Below are positions 5,982 through 13,819 of a stretch of DNA of 18,334 nt, piece by piece (within the stretch, counting starts at the first letter, position 1; every line of letters begins with the position of its first letter). Source of the stretch: Candidatus Roizmanbacteria bacterium CG06_land_8_20_14_3_00_34_14. GTDB lineage: Bacteria > Patescibacteriota > Microgenomatia > UBA1406 > GWC2-37-13. Location of the stretch: NCBI GenBank assembly GCA_002779665.1, contig PEVZ01000018.1:1-18334 (forward strand), read 5' to 3'. The notes under the pieces were generated by a model. That model searched no databases, was not told where the DNA came from, and saw nothing but the letters and a program-made list of their open reading frames with translations. Made by a program: the position numbers and the translations under genes.

Positions 5982-6214
5982 AAAAAATATTGACAGGAAA
6001 AGTAGTTTCAGCAAAGATGGATAAGACAGTCGTCGTTATGGTCGAAAGAAAATTTAGACATCCTGTTTATCATAAAGTTATAATTCGACATAAAAAATAT
6101 AAGGCTCACAATGACAAATTAACATTAGTCGAAAATGATACGGTTAGAATAGAGGAAACAAAGCCAATATCAAAAGATAAACATTTTAAAGTTATTGAAA
6201 AATTGAAAATATAA
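5978..6214 (+). CDS. rpsQ: 30S ribosomal protein S17 (uS17)
   Basis: uS17 is a primary 16S rRNA binder with an OB fold. It reads [29 protein letters not shown], which matches the family's GxVVSxKMxKTxxVxVExxxxHPxYxK pattern, then [32 protein letters not shown]. At 78 residues it has core length with no extension. The start overlaps the rpmC stop (ATGA). One base separates its TAA from rplN. Confidence 0.97.
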   Translation: MKKILTGKVVSAKMDKTVVVMVERKFRHPVYHKVIIRHKKYKAHNDKLTLVENDTVRIEETKPISKDKHFKVIEKLKI

Positions 6215-6215
6215 T

Positions 6216-6590
6216 ATGTTGCAATTAAGGTCGATGATAAATGTGGCAGATAATTCCGGAGCCAAAATAGTGTCAATGATCGGTATGGCCAAAAAAGGTA
6301 ATCGAAAATTTGCTTATTTAGGTGAAGTAATAAATATTACTGTTAAATCAGCTCAGCCGTTTGGGCTTGTAAAACAAGGTGAGGTTTGCCCGGCAGTTAT
6401 TGTCAGAACTAAAAAAGAAGTAAGAAGAAAAGATGGGAGTTATATAAGTTTTGATGATAATGCTTGTGTATTATTAGCTTCTAAAGAAGTTAAGGATCCT
6501 AAAGGGTCAAGAATATTTGGACCAATAGGGAAGGAAGTTAAGGAAAATGGATTTTCAAAAATTGCAAGTTTAGCTGAGGAAATTTACTAA
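6216..6590 (+). CDS. rplN: 50S ribosomal protein L14 (uL14)
   Basis: uL14 forms an intersubunit bridge and is the docking site for the silencing factor RsfS in bacteria. Clear motifs are VADNSGAKIVSMIG near the N-terminus, GEVCPAVIVRTKKEVRRKDGSYISFDDNACVLL in the middle and GSRIFGPIGKE near the end. The length of 124 is typical (about 122). The start is in a TAATATG context, one base after the rpsQ stop. Confidence 0.97.
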   Translation: MLQLRSMINVADNSGAKIVSMIGMAKKGNRKFAYLGEVINITVKSAQPFGLVKQGEVCPAVIVRTKKEVRRKDGSYISFDDNACVLLASKEVKDPKGSRIFGPIGKEVKENGFSKIASLAEEIY

Positions 6591-6591
6591 T

Positions 6592-6897
6592 ATGAAACTC
6601 AAAAAAGGCGATAAAGTAAAAATTACAGTCGGAAAAGACAAGGGGAAAACCGGTGTAATTGAAAAAGTGTACAAAAATTCTAATAAAGCGATGATGACCA
6701 ATATAAATCTTTATAAGAGACACGTCAAAAAAAATGAAAAGATGCCCCAGGGAGGGATAGTCGAGATTCCACGGGCAATGGATGTTTCAAAAATGAATCT
6801 TATTTGTCCAAAGTGTGCAAAAGTAACAAGAGTTGGATATAAAATAGATCAAGGTAAAAAGATTAGAATTTGCAAAAAATGCGATAGTAAGATATAA
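6592..6897 (+). CDS. rplX: 50S ribosomal protein L24 (uL24) with C-terminal Cys4 motif
   Basis: uL24 starts 50S assembly by binding the 5' domain of 23S rRNA. The N-terminal KOW motif is visible as KKGDKVKITVGKDKGKTGVIEKV (4-26). The C-terminal half has ICPKC (72/75) and CKKC (94/97), two CxxC pairs that probably bind zinc. Such a Cys4 ending is found in a subset of bacterial L24 proteins. The length is 101. Coupling to rplN is tight, with one base between stop and start. Confidence 0.96.
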   Translation: MKLKKGDKVKITVGKDKGKTGVIEKVYKNSNKAMMTNINLYKRHVKKNEKMPQGGIVEIPRAMDVSKMNLICPKCAKVTRVGYKIDQGKKIRICKKCDSKI

Positions 6898-6899
6898 AT

Positions 6900-7436
6900 A
6901 TGACTTTTAAAGATTTTTACAATCAGGAAGTAGCCCCTAAATTAACAAAAGAATTTGGTGTTAAAAATGTAATGGCTGTGCCAAAAATAATTAAAATAGC
7001 CATCAATGTTGGAGCAGGAGAAGCTGTCACAAACAAAAATGTAATTGAAAAAATTCAAGAACAGATATCAACAATTGCAGGTCAGAAAACAGTAATCACT
7101 AAGGCAAGAACATCCGTTTCCGCTTTTAAGATCCGAATGGGATTGCCGATTGGTGTCAAAGTAACCCTTAGAGGAAAAAGGATGTATCATTTTTTAGAAA
7201 AATTGATTAGAATAGTGATTCCTCGATTAAAAGATTTTAGAGGAATTCCTGAAAGTAATATTGATCAGAATGGAAATCTTAATATTGGTTTCCCGGAACA
7301 AATAATATTTCCTGAAATAGATTTTGATAAAATTGATAAAATAAGAGGTTTGCAGGTAACAGTAGTTACAAATGCTAAAAATAAAGAAAAAGGAAAAAAA
7401 TTATTTGAAATGTTAGGAATTCCATTTATGAAATAA
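6900..7436 (+). CDS. rplE: 50S ribosomal protein L5 (uL5)
   Basis: uL5 belongs to the 5S rRNA particle in the central protuberance and contacts S13 across the interface. Signature stretches include [17 protein letters not shown] (27-43), [33 protein letters not shown] and RDFRGI-like [30 protein letters not shown]. At 178 residues it matches the family length (about 179). The start is two bases after the rplX stop, without Shine-Dalgarno. Confidence 0.98.
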   Translation: MTFKDFYNQEVAPKLTKEFGVKNVMAVPKIIKIAINVGAGEAVTNKNVIEKIQEQISTIAGQKTVITKARTSVSAFKIRMGLPIGVKVTLRGKRMYHFLEKLIRIVIPRLKDFRGIPESNIDQNGNLNIGFPEQIIFPEIDFDKIDKIRGLQVTVVTNAKNKEKGKKLFEMLGIPFMK

Positions 7437-7438
7437 TT

Positions 7439-7624
7439 ATGGCAAAAAAATCGAGTGTTGTTAAATTTTTAAAAAAACAAAAATTTAAAGTAAGATTTCA
7501 CAATCGATGTTCTATTTGTGGAAGAGCTCGAGGCTATATGAGAAGATTTGGTTTATGCAGGATTTGTTTTAGAGAGAAAGCATTACAGGGAGATATTCCC
7601 GGAGTTAAAAAAATTTCACTATGA
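7439..7624 (+). CDS. rpsZ: 30S ribosomal protein S14, zinc-binding type (uS14)
   Basis: uS14 is a late-binding 30S head protein. This is the short 61-residue form with a zinc ribbon, CSIC (24/27) and CRIC (40/43), and the motif [19 protein letters not shown]. The zinc-free long form is not in the window. The start is in a TAATTATG context. Its stop overlaps the start of rpsS by four bases (ATGA), so S14 and S19, which touch each other in the 30S head, are translationally coupled here. Confidence 0.97.
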   Translation: MAKKSSVVKFLKKQKFKVRFHNRCSICGRARGYMRRFGLCRICFREKALQGDIPGVKKISL

Positions 7625-7905
7625 GTAGATCAAGCAAAAAAGGACCGTATATAGATGATCGATTGATGAAGAAGGTCATAAAACAGAAAGAGACAAATGA
7701 TAATACGGCTATTAAGACTTGGTCTCGAGCTTGTCAGATTCCACCTGATTTTGTCGGTCACAAATTTGCAATTCACAATGGTAGAAAATTTATAGAAGTT
7801 TCCATCACTGAGAATATGGTTGGACACAGGTTGGGGGAATTTTCAATTACAAGAACATTCCGAAGTCATGGTAAAGTTACAAAAAAAGTTGTAGAAGCAA
7901 CATAA
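7621..7905 (+). CDS. rpsS: 30S ribosomal protein S19 (uS19), relocated
   Basis: uS19 sits in the 30S head with S13 and S14 and contacts the A-site finger region. Diagnostic stretches are [17 protein letters not shown] near the start, [27 protein letters not shown] and the [20 protein letters not shown] ending. At 94 residues it has normal length. In most bacteria rpsS lies between rplB and rplV. Here it lies between rpsZ and rpsH, joined to rpsZ by an ATGA overlap. The sequence looks intact and its composition resembles its neighbours, so this looks like a rearrangement within the operon, not an acquired copy. Confidence 0.97.
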   Translation: MSRSSKKGPYIDDRLMKKVIKQKETNDNTAIKTWSRACQIPPDFVGHKFAIHNGRKFIEVSITENMVGHRLGEFSITRTFRSHGKVTKKVVEAT

Positions 7906-7909
7906 AAAT

Positions 7910-8296
7910 ATGGAAAACTCAATTATTGATTTGGTTATCAGAATTAAAAATGGTTATATGGCAAAAAAGCCTGTCATACTATCACCACATTCAAAGTATA
8001 AAGAAGCGGTTTTGGAAAAATTAAAGAAATTAAAGTTTATTGAAGAATATAAGGTCGAAGGAGATATTAAAAAAAACATAACAATTAATCTTAAATACGA
8101 AGAGGGAGTACCGGCAATAACTGATATTAAGGTTTTTTCAAAGCCAGGTATGAGACTGTATGTTTCTTATAAAAATTTAAAACCAGTTTTAAGTGGATTT
8201 GGTTATTCAGTACTTTCGACTTCAAAAGGAATTATGACAGATCGGGAAGCGAAAAAAGCGAAGATGGGTGGAGAATTATTATTTAGTTTTTGGTAA
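7910..8296 (+). CDS. rpsH: 30S ribosomal protein S8 (uS8)
   Basis: uS8 is a primary binder of the 16S central domain and, in E. coli, represses the spc operon by binding mRNA. The C-terminal signature STSKGIMTDREAKKAKMGGELL is clear, and the N-terminus (DLVIRIKNGYMAKKP) matches the family's first helix. The length of 128 is typical. A four-base gap separates it from rpsS. No S8-binding site like the E. coli one could be identified by eye in the surrounding mRNA. Confidence 0.97.
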   Translation: MENSIIDLVIRIKNGYMAKKPVILSPHSKYKEAVLEKLKKLKFIEEYKVEGDIKKNITINLKYEEGVPAITDIKVFSKPGMRLYVSYKNLKPVLSGFGYSVLSTSKGIMTDREAKKAKMGGELLFSFW

Positions 8297-8300
8297 TTCT

Positions 8301-8852
8301 ATGTCTAAAATAGGAGAAAAAGTCATTACAATTTCAAATGCAGTTAATGTAACAATTGCTGATAATAAAATTATCATAAAAGGTCCTTTAGGCGAAATAT
8401 CTCTCGATGTGCCTAAAGAATTAGCTTTAAATCGAAAAGAGAATCAACTGATTATTGAAAGAAAGAATAATGATAAAAAAGTCAGATCACTGCATGGTCT
8501 ATACAGACAACTTATAAGCAACGCAATTGTTGGAGTAGAAAAAGCATGGGAGAAAAAATTGGAAGTCGTCGGTACAGGTTATACGGTAAAATTGCAAGGT
8601 GAGGATTTAGTTTTTAAGATTGGATACTCCCATCTTGTAACTTTTAAAAAACAACCTGGAATAAAATATTTAGTCGAAGGAAATACTAAGGTGACTGTAT
8701 CAGGTTATGATAAGCAGTTGGTAGGACAAGTAGCCTATCAAATAAAAATGATTAGAAAACCGGATGTGTATAAAGGAAAAGGAATTAGATATTTAGGAGA
8801 AAAGTTAAGAATTAAACCGGGCAAAAAAGCCAAAGCAGCTGAAGCTGCATAA
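8301..8852 (+). CDS. rplF: 50S ribosomal protein L6 (uL6)
   Basis: uL6 supports the GTPase-associated region near the sarcin-ricin loop. The ATG at 8301 gives 183 residues opening MSKIGEKVITI, like family members (MSRIGKKPI). An in-frame ATG at 8268 would overlap the conserved end of rpsH and adds 11 unrelated residues, so it is not used. The duplicated L6 fold is evident, with IIIKGPLGEISLDVP (about 24-38) and the C-terminal motif IRKPDVYKGKGIRYLGE (about 152-168). The Ala/Lys-rich end (KKAKAAEAA) is a common low-complexity tail. Confidence 0.97.
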   Translation: MSKIGEKVITISNAVNVTIADNKIIIKGPLGEISLDVPKELALNRKENQLIIERKNNDKKVRSLHGLYRQLISNAIVGVEKAWEKKLEVVGTGYTVKLQGEDLVFKIGYSHLVTFKKQPGIKYLVEGNTKVTVSGYDKQLVGQVAYQIKMIRKPDVYKGKGIRYLGEKLRIKPGKKAKAAEAA

Positions 8853-8862
8853 AATAAAAAAT

Positions 8863-9225
8863 ATGGCAAACATAAATTTAGATAGAAAGTTAAGAAGAAA
8901 AAGAAGAATTAGTTCTAATATACATGGGACAAACGATCGACCAAGAATATCAGTATTTCGTTCCAGTAAATACATCTATGCTCAGGCGGTTGATGACGTA
9001 GCAAGAAAAACAATTTTATCTTTCTCTATTTCAGATTTAAAAAAAGAAGTTAAATTTAAAAAAGGCAAAAAAGTGGAAGACTCAAAATTGATAGGAATAG
9101 GCTTGGCTAAAAAGTTAATTGGAAAAAAAATATTGTCAGGAGTTTTTGATCGAGGAAGTTACTCTTATAGCGGAAGAGTTAAAGCATTAGCTGATGGTTT
9201 GAGAGAAGGCGGATTAAAAATTTAA
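8863..9225 (+). CDS. rplR: 50S ribosomal protein L18 (uL18)
   Basis: uL18 binds 5S rRNA in the central protuberance. It opens with a basic stretch (RKLRRKRRISSNIHGTNDRPRISVFRSSKYIYAQAVDD), the usual R..R...R..PR..VFRS..YIYAQ pattern. It ends with FDRGSYSYSGRVKALADGLREGGL, the conserved FDRGG..YHGRV..LA...REGGL motif with small changes. The length is 120. Spacing from rplF is 10 bases of AT-rich sequence without Shine-Dalgarno. Confidence 0.97.
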   Translation: MANINLDRKLRRKRRISSNIHGTNDRPRISVFRSSKYIYAQAVDDVARKTILSFSISDLKKEVKFKKGKKVEDSKLIGIGLAKKLIGKKILSGVFDRGSYSYSGRVKALADGLREGGLKI

Positions 9226-9237
9226 TTTTTAAAAAAA

Positions 9238-9696
9238 ATGTTTAATAAATATAGACAAGAAGATAAGGAATTTCAAGAAAAAGTAGTTAAGATAAGAAGA
9301 GTTTCTAAAAAAACGACAGGTGGTAATTATGTGACTTTTTCAGCTTTAGTTGTTGTTGGTGATCGTAAAGGTAAAGTAGGAATTGGATTAGGACGATCTC
9401 TTGAGGTTCCCCCAGCAATTCAAAAGGCAATTAGTTACGCAAAAAAACATATGATAGCTGTTCCGATGAGAAATAAAACCATACCTCATGAAGTAAGGGT
9501 AAAATTTAAGGCTGCTTTAATATTATTAAAACCAGCTCCTGAGGGAACCGGACTAAAAGTCGGTAGTGTAGCCCGTGTTATCCTTGATTTAGCAGGTGTT
9601 GAAAATGCATCTGGTAAAATAATTGGCTCAAGAAATCAAATAGTTAATACTTATGCAATAATGAAAGCATTAAGTATGTTAAAAACAAAATTTTAA
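9238..9696 (+). CDS. rpsE: 30S ribosomal protein S5 (uS5)
   Basis: uS5 lies at the mRNA entry site and influences decoding accuracy. It shows the double-stranded-RNA-binding-like N-terminal domain (EKVVKIRRVSKKTTGGNYVTFSALVVVGDRKGKVGIGLG), the TIPHEV stretch and the C-terminal half with LLKPAPEGTGLKVGSVARVILDLAGVENASGKIIGSRNQIN-like sequence. At 152 residues it is slightly shorter than the usual 165 or so, mainly through a short N-terminus. The next gene is rplO with no rpmD between, although rpmD normally follows rpsE. Confidence 0.97.
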   Translation: MFNKYRQEDKEFQEKVVKIRRVSKKTTGGNYVTFSALVVVGDRKGKVGIGLGRSLEVPPAIQKAISYAKKHMIAVPMRNKTIPHEVRVKFKAALILLKPAPEGTGLKVGSVARVILDLAGVENASGKIIGSRNQIVNTYAIMKALSMLKTKF

Positions 9697-9703
9697 TTAT
9701 AAT

Positions 9704-10156
9704 ATGATTAATTTTTTATCAAATTTGCCACAAGTTAATCTTAAAAAGAAAAAAAGATTAGGTAGAGGTTTGGGAAGTGGAAAAGGATCAAAATCAGGTC
9801 GAGGTACAACCAGACATCAAAAAGCTCGAGAAAGTATTCCTCTTCATTTTGAAGGCGGACAAGGTAGAATTGTTAAAAAATTTCCTCTCCTTCGGGGAAA
9901 AGGTAAAAACAATTCCATAAAGAAAAAGGCTTTTGTAATCAATTTAGAAACCCTTAATAATTTAAAAGATAACGCAATTGTTAATACGGCACTATTGATT
10001 AAAGAGAATATAATCACTAACGGAAATGAGAGTCTACCCGTTAAAATATTAGCTAACGGTCAGTTGAAAAAAAAGTTGATTATAAAACTGTCCGTCTCTA
10101 AAAAAGTTAAGGAAGCTGTCGAAAAACTCGGCGGTCAGGTTGAAGTGAAAAAATGA
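9704..10156 (+). CDS. rplO: 50S ribosomal protein L15 (uL15)
   Basis: uL15 is an intermediate-assembly 50S protein with a long basic N-terminal extension. It reads [31 protein letters not shown] (15-45), the typical glycine/lysine-rich tail, then [17 protein letters not shown]. The C-terminal domain ends [20 protein letters not shown], matching the family's SA.A..AIE.AGG.V. pattern. The length of 150 is normal. The start lies in a TAATATG context that is not created by the rpsE stop. Its TGA overlaps the secY ATG by four bases. Confidence 0.97.
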   Translation: MINFLSNLPQVNLKKKKRLGRGLGSGKGSKSGRGTTRHQKARESIPLHFEGGQGRIVKKFPLLRGKGKNNSIKKKAFVINLETLNNLKDNAIVNTALLIKENIITNGNESLPVKILANGQLKKKLIIKLSVSKKVKEAVEKLGGQVEVKK

Positions 10157-11442
10157 TTAAAAAAATAATTGAAAAAATCAATATTCTTCTCAAGGATCCT
10201 GAATTGAAAAGAAAGTTATTATTTACTTTATTTATTTTTTTAGCTTTTAGATTTTTTGCATTTTTGCCGGTACCTTCTATAAATTTAGTAAAACTTAGAG
10301 CCTTATTTTCACAGAATCAATTTCTTTCTTTACTTGATATATTTTCAGGAGGAACATTGATAAATTTTTCAGTGATGGCTTTAGGTTTAAATCCATATAT
10401 CAATGCTTCAATCGTTTTACAAATGTTGACGATGATGGTTCCTCATCTTGAAAGTTTATCTAAAGAAGGAGAGTATGGGAGGGCAAAAATAAATCAATAT
10501 ACAAGAATGTTGACAGTGCCGTTAACAATCGTTCAAGCGATTGGTATATTTATGCTACTTAAAAATCAAAAAGTAATAGGTGTTTTAAGTCCTCTTGAGT
10601 TTTTTTCGTTTATTGTAACTATGGTTGCCGGTACTTTTATCTTGGTTTGGTTTGGGGAATTGATTTCTGAATTTGGTCTTGGAAATGGGATATCTCTATT
10701 AATCTTTGTAGGAATTGTTGGTCGAATGCACGTTCTTTTGGGAAGGACAGCGATCGTATTTAATCAGGAAATAATTTTCAATATTATTATTTTTTTAGCC
10801 CTATCTCTGTTTGTTATTAGTGCAATCGTTTTTGTTAATGAGGCAACCAGGAGAATTCCTGTGTTATATGCAAAAAGAATTAAAGGTAATCGAATGTACC
10901 AAGGTGCGACTAATTTCTTACCGTTAAAACTTAATCAGGCAGGTGTAATCCCGATTATATTTGCAGTCTCATTTGTTCTTTTTCCACAATTAATTGGCAA
11001 TTTTTTAAAGTATGTAAAAAATCCGGCTCTTGCCAATATTGGCACCTTTCTTTCAACAGTTTTTTCTCCAACCGGTTTTTTCTATAATTTTTTCTATTTT
11101 TTTCTTGTGGTTGGTTTTACTTTTTTTTATACAATTATCGTGTTTAATCCACAAAAAATTTCAGAAGAAATTCAAAAACAAGGTGGCTTTATTCCTGGGA
11201 TTCGTCCGGGAGTTGCTACAAAAGAATATTTACAAAGAATTTTATATAAGATAACCACGGTTGGAGCTTTGTTCTTGGGCCTTATTGCCATTATGCCTGT
11301 ATTAGTTTCAAAAATAACAGGTATGACAAATTTAGTCATCGGTGGCACTGGTATTTTGATCGTTGTATCTGTTATACTCGAGACTTTTAAATCAGTCGAA
11401 TCCCAACTGGTAATGAGGAATTATGATAGGTTTGTAAAATAG
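10153..11442 (+). CDS. secY: Preprotein translocase subunit SecY
   Basis: SecY is the pore of the Sec translocon in the inner membrane. The 429-residue protein has about ten hydrophobic segments, the first around residues 22-40. Family motifs are NPYINASI (80-87), [17 protein letters not shown] (166-182), [10 protein letters not shown] (233-242), [14 protein letters not shown] (258-271), the cytoplasmic loop [10 protein letters not shown] (344-353) and [15 protein letters not shown] (397-411). It is coupled to rplO by an ATGA overlap, as expected at the end of the spc block. The spacer after it has four TAAAGTT repeats and then rpmG in place of adk directly. Confidence 0.98.
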   Translation: MIKKIIEKINILLKDPELKRKLLFTLFIFLAFRFFAFLPVPSINLVKLRALFSQNQFLSLLDIFSGGTLINFSVMALGLNPYINASIVLQMLTMMVPHLESLSKEGEYGRAKINQYTRMLTVPLTIVQAIGIFMLLKNQKVIGVLSPLEFFSFIVTMVAGTFILVWFGELISEFGLGNGISLLIFVGIVGRMHVLLGRTAIVFNQEIIFNIIIFLALSLFVISAIVFVNEATRRIPVLYAKRIKGNRMYQGATNFLPLKLNQAGVIPIIFAVSFVLFPQLIGNFLKYVKNPALANIGTFLSTVFSPTGFFYNFFYFFLVVGFTFFYTIIVFNPQKISEEIQKQGGFIPGIRPGVATKEYLQRILYKITTVGALFLGLIAIMPVLVSKITGMTNLVIGGTGILIVVSVILETFKSVESQLVMRNYDRFVK

Positions 11443-11446
11443 TTAT

Positions 11447-11479
11447 TAAAGTTTATAAAGTTATAAAGTTTGTAAAGTT
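11447..11479 (+). repeat. Four TAAAGTT repeats in the secY-rpmG spacer
   Basis: TAAAGTT occurs at 11447, 11456, 11464 and 11473, at 8-9 base steps, in an otherwise AT-only spacer of 56 bases. The same unit and its reverse complement build the hairpin upstream of rpsM (13941-14010), so this looks like an intergenic repeat family. No terminator or promoter is apparent within it. Confidence 0.6.
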
Positions 11480-11498
11480 AAAAATTAAATAAAATAAT

Positions 11499-11672
11499 AT
11501 GGCTAAAAAAGGCTCAAGAATAGATTTAGGTTTGGTTTGTGAGGTATGTAAATCAGTTAATTACGTGGTTGAAAAAAATAAAGTTAACACAACCAGCGCT
11601 TTGAAATTAAATAAATTTTGTAAAAAATGTCGTAAACATACATCTCATAAAGAGACAAAAAAGTTAGACTAA
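11499..11672 (+). CDS. rpmG: 50S ribosomal protein L33 (bL33)
   Basis: bL33 is a small 50S protein near the E site. The 57-residue frame reads MAKKGSRIDLGLVCEVC and so on, with two CxxC pairs (14/17 and 41/44) that mark the zinc-binding form. NYVVEKNKVNTTSALKLNKFCKKCRKHTSHKE matches the family's Y.T.KN..N...L.L.KYC..C..HT.HKE pattern. It begins in a TAATATG context after a repeat-rich spacer and lies 12 bases before adk. A location between secY and adk is unusual. Confidence 0.95.
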   Translation: MAKKGSRIDLGLVCEVCKSVNYVVEKNKVNTTSALKLNKFCKKCRKHTSHKETKKLD

Positions 11673-11684
11673 TATAAATATTAT

Positions 11685-12815
11685 ATGAAGCTTGTTCTAA
11701 TTGGTATTCAAGGTTCTGGCAAATCAACTCAGGGTAATCTGTTATCAAAACAATTGAAGGTCCCATACCTTTCAACAGGACATATTTTCAGGGAAATTGC
11801 CAAAGAAAAGACACAATTAGGTCGCTATATAAAGGAAACAGTCAATGCTGGACTTCTTGTGCCAGATATCAAGACAATTGAAATTGTTAATTCTTATCTT
11901 TCCCGTCCTGAATATAAAAAAGGCTACATCTTAGATGGGTTTCCAAGAACTTTAGACCAAGTAAAAGAATTCCAAAATAATGTGGATAAAGTTATTTATT
12001 TAGACATTTCTCAAAAAGAAGCGATTTGGAGATTATTTCATCGGAACGACGGCACAAGAAGCGACGAAACACTGCCTGCTTTGAAAAAAAGAATTGCCTT
12101 ATTTTACAAATATACGGAGCCGGTAATAGAATATTATAGAAAAGAAAAGAAATTAGTTGATATTGATGGAACGAAGAAGATAGAAGATGTAAACGGAGAG
12201 ATACTCAAAGGATTAGGTAAACAATTGATAAAAAATCACGTGACTGACTGGAAGAAAAAACAAAAAACGATTATTGCGATTGTAGGATTGCCTGGAAGCG
12301 GAAAGACTGACGCAGCTGCTTATTTAAATATGAATAAAGGATTGCCGGTTATCTCTTTCGGGAAAACAGTAATAGATAAAGTTAATCAAAAAAAATTACC
12401 TCATAGTGAAAAGGCCCATAAAGAAGTGAGAGAACAATTGAGGGTAAAATATGGAAAAGAGGCTATGGCGGTTTTGAATATTGATAAAATTAAAAAAGCC
12501 TTAGAAAAAAATTTAATTATAGTAGTCGAAGGAATGCGTTCTTGGGAAGAATTTATCTATTTAAAAAAAATTTTACCGGAAGTTAAAATAGTCATCGTTT
12601 CAATTTATTCAGAAAAACCTCTTCGATATAAAAGGATTTCAAAAAGAAATGATATGTCCGAGCATTATGGAGAAGAAAGGGATATTAATGAGATTGTTGG
12701 AATCAATGCAGGTCCAACCATTGCCTATGCAGACCATATTATTAAAAATAATTATTCAAAAGAAGAATTTAATGACAAATTAGAATTAACATATAGGACA
12801 ATTTATTTTTCATAA
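11685..12815 (+). CDS. adk: Adenylate kinase fused to a second P-loop kinase domain (UPF0200-like)
   Basis: Residues 1 to about 180 form an adenylate kinase, which interconverts ATP + AMP and 2 ADP. Features are the P-loop GIQGSGKS (7-14), STGHIFR (30-36), DGFPRT (84-89), and a short lid with RNDGTRSDE (120-128) before KKRIALFYKYTEPVIEYY. The usual inserted zinc/lid domain of long bacterial Adk is absent. Residues 191-376 are a second kinase-like domain with P-loop GLPGSGKT (201-208), ISFGKTV, VVEGMRSWEEF (about 280-290), RISKRND, EERDINE and IAYADHIIKN. This order resembles archaeal UPF0200 / dephospho-CoA-kinase-related proteins. The total of 376 compares with about 215 for ordinary Adk. 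No stop separates the halves. The second domain's substrate is unknown. Confidence 0.9.
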   Translation: MKLVLIGIQGSGKSTQGNLLSKQLKVPYLSTGHIFREIAKEKTQLGRYIKETVNAGLLVPDIKTIEIVNSYLSRPEYKKGYILDGFPRTLDQVKEFQNNVDKVIYLDISQKEAIWRLFHRNDGTRSDETLPALKKRIALFYKYTEPVIEYYRKEKKLVDIDGTKKIEDVNGEILKGLGKQLIKNHVTDWKKKQKTIIAIVGLPGSGKTDAAAYLNMNKGLPVISFGKTVIDKVNQKKLPHSEKAHKEVREQLRVKYGKEAMAVLNIDKIKKALEKNLIIVVEGMRSWEEFIYLKKILPEVKIVIVSIYSEKPLRYKRISKRNDMSEHYGEERDINEIVGINAGPTIAYADHIIKNNYSKEEFNDKLELTYRTIYFS

Positions 12816-13568
12816 ATGATTAATTTAAAATCTGATCAAGAAATTGAGGTAATGGCGGAAAGTGGTAGGAGATTGAGGGCGGTTGTTAAAGATTTAACAC
12901 CATTAATTAAGGCAGGAATAACCACTCTTGAGATAGATAAAAAAGCCGAAGAATTGATTAAAAAACAAGGTGGCGAATCATCATTCAAAACTGTTCCGGG
13001 GTACCTTTTCAGTACTTGTTTGACGGTCAACGAACAAATAGTCCACACAAAACCCTGTAAAAGAGTTTTAAAAAACGGAGATGTTTTAACCTTAGATATT
13101 GGAATGTTGTATAAAGGTTGGCACACTGATTACGCAATTACTAGAGTGGTTGGAGGAGAAAGTAAGGATGAAAAAATTAATAAATTTTTGAAAATAGGAG
13201 AAAACACGCTTTATTTAGCAATTAAAGAAGCCAAGATAGGTAACAGGCTTGGCCAGATATCAGCCGTGATTGAACGAGAGATAAAAGGGAACGGATACTT
13301 TGTAATTAAGGAATTGACAGGTCATGGAATTGGAAGGCAGTTACATGAAGATCCATACGTATTTGGTTTTATAGAAAGACCGATTAGTAAATCATTGTTA
13401 ATTAAAAAAGGTTTAGTGATAGCAATTGAAATTATTTATGCGATGGGAACAGAAAATATGATTTATGAAGCAGATAACTGGTCAATCGCAACTAAAGATC
13501 GAAGCATTTCAGCCTGCTTTGAGCACACGGTAGCCGTCACGGACCGTGGTCCAATAATTTTGACATGA
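12816..13568 (+). CDS. map: Methionine aminopeptidase, type I
   Basis: MetAP removes the initiator methionine from nascent proteins. The pita-bread fold's five metal ligands are all identifiable: Asp94 (TLDIG), Asp105 (HTDYA), His170 (TGHGIG), Glu205 (AIEI) and Glu236 (FEHTV). The substrate-side His77 (VNEQIVH) is also kept. At 250 residues it is the short type Ia form without an N-terminal zinc-finger extension. The stretch after Glu205 reads EIIYAMG where EPM is usual. It directly abuts adk (TAA then ATG). Its last codons overlap the -35 box of the likely infA promoter, and a small GGAC/GTCC hairpin lies just before. Confidence 0.96.
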   Translation: MINLKSDQEIEVMAESGRRLRAVVKDLTPLIKAGITTLEIDKKAEELIKKQGGESSFKTVPGYLFSTCLTVNEQIVHTKPCKRVLKNGDVLTLDIGMLYKGWHTDYAITRVVGGESKDEKINKFLKIGENTLYLAIKEAKIGNRLGQISAVIEREIKGNGYFVIKELTGHGIGRQLHEDPYVFGFIERPISKSLLIKKGLVIAIEIIYAMGTENMIYEADNWSIATKDRSISACFEHTVAVTDRGPIILT

Positions 13569-13593
13569 ATATATAATTATTTTATGTTAAAAT
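13560..13593 (+). promoter_or_regulatory. Probable promoter for infA, embedded in the end of map
   Basis: A perfect -35 box TTGACA (13560-13565) overlaps the last codons of map. Seventeen bases later is TATGTT (13583-13588), a moderate -10. An alternative is the extended -10 TGTTAAAAT (13585-13593), which would start transcription almost at the infA ATG (13603). Which -10 is used cannot be decided by eye, but a new transcript starting here for infA-rpmJ-rpsM is plausible. Confidence 0.5.
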
Positions 13594-13602
13594 ATAGACT
13601 TT

Positions 13603-13818
13603 ATGAAGGATGACGTAATCGTGGTTGAGGGAGAGATAGTCGAAAACCTGCCCAACACCTTATTTAAGACAAAACTTTTAAATTCGGAAAAAGTGATCTT
13701 GTGTTATTTATCAGGGAAAATGAGGAAGAATTATATTAAAATTCTTCCAGGAGATAAGGTAAAAATAGAAATGACTCATTACGATTTGAATAAAGGTAGA
13801 ATTGTTTATCGAAAATAA
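13603..13818 (+). CDS. infA: Translation initiation factor IF-1
   Basis: IF-1 blocks the 30S A site during initiation. The 71-residue OB-fold protein reads [20 protein letters not shown], then the diagnostic [21 protein letters not shown], and ends [12 protein letters not shown]. The length is standard (71-72). It lies 34 bases after map with a probable promoter between them and is followed one base later by rpmJ, the classic infA-rpmJ pair. Confidence 0.98.
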   Translation: MKDDVIVVEGEIVENLPNTLFKTKLLNSEKVILCYLSGKMRKNYIKILPGDKVKIEMTHYDLNKGRIVYRK

Positions 13819-13819
13819 T

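Noticed and set aside
8268..8300. Earlier ATG start for rplF
   Set aside because: It would overlap the conserved end of rpsH and add residues with no L6 resemblance.
11030..11254. Overlapping + strand frame within secY
   Set aside because: It is an alternate frame of a hydrophobic coding region; SecY motifs are intact in the main frame, so there is no frameshift.
13541..13558. GGAC/GTCC hairpin at the end of map as a terminator
   Set aside because: A four-pair stem with a broken T-run is too weak and lies in coding sequence; it is noted in the map entry only.
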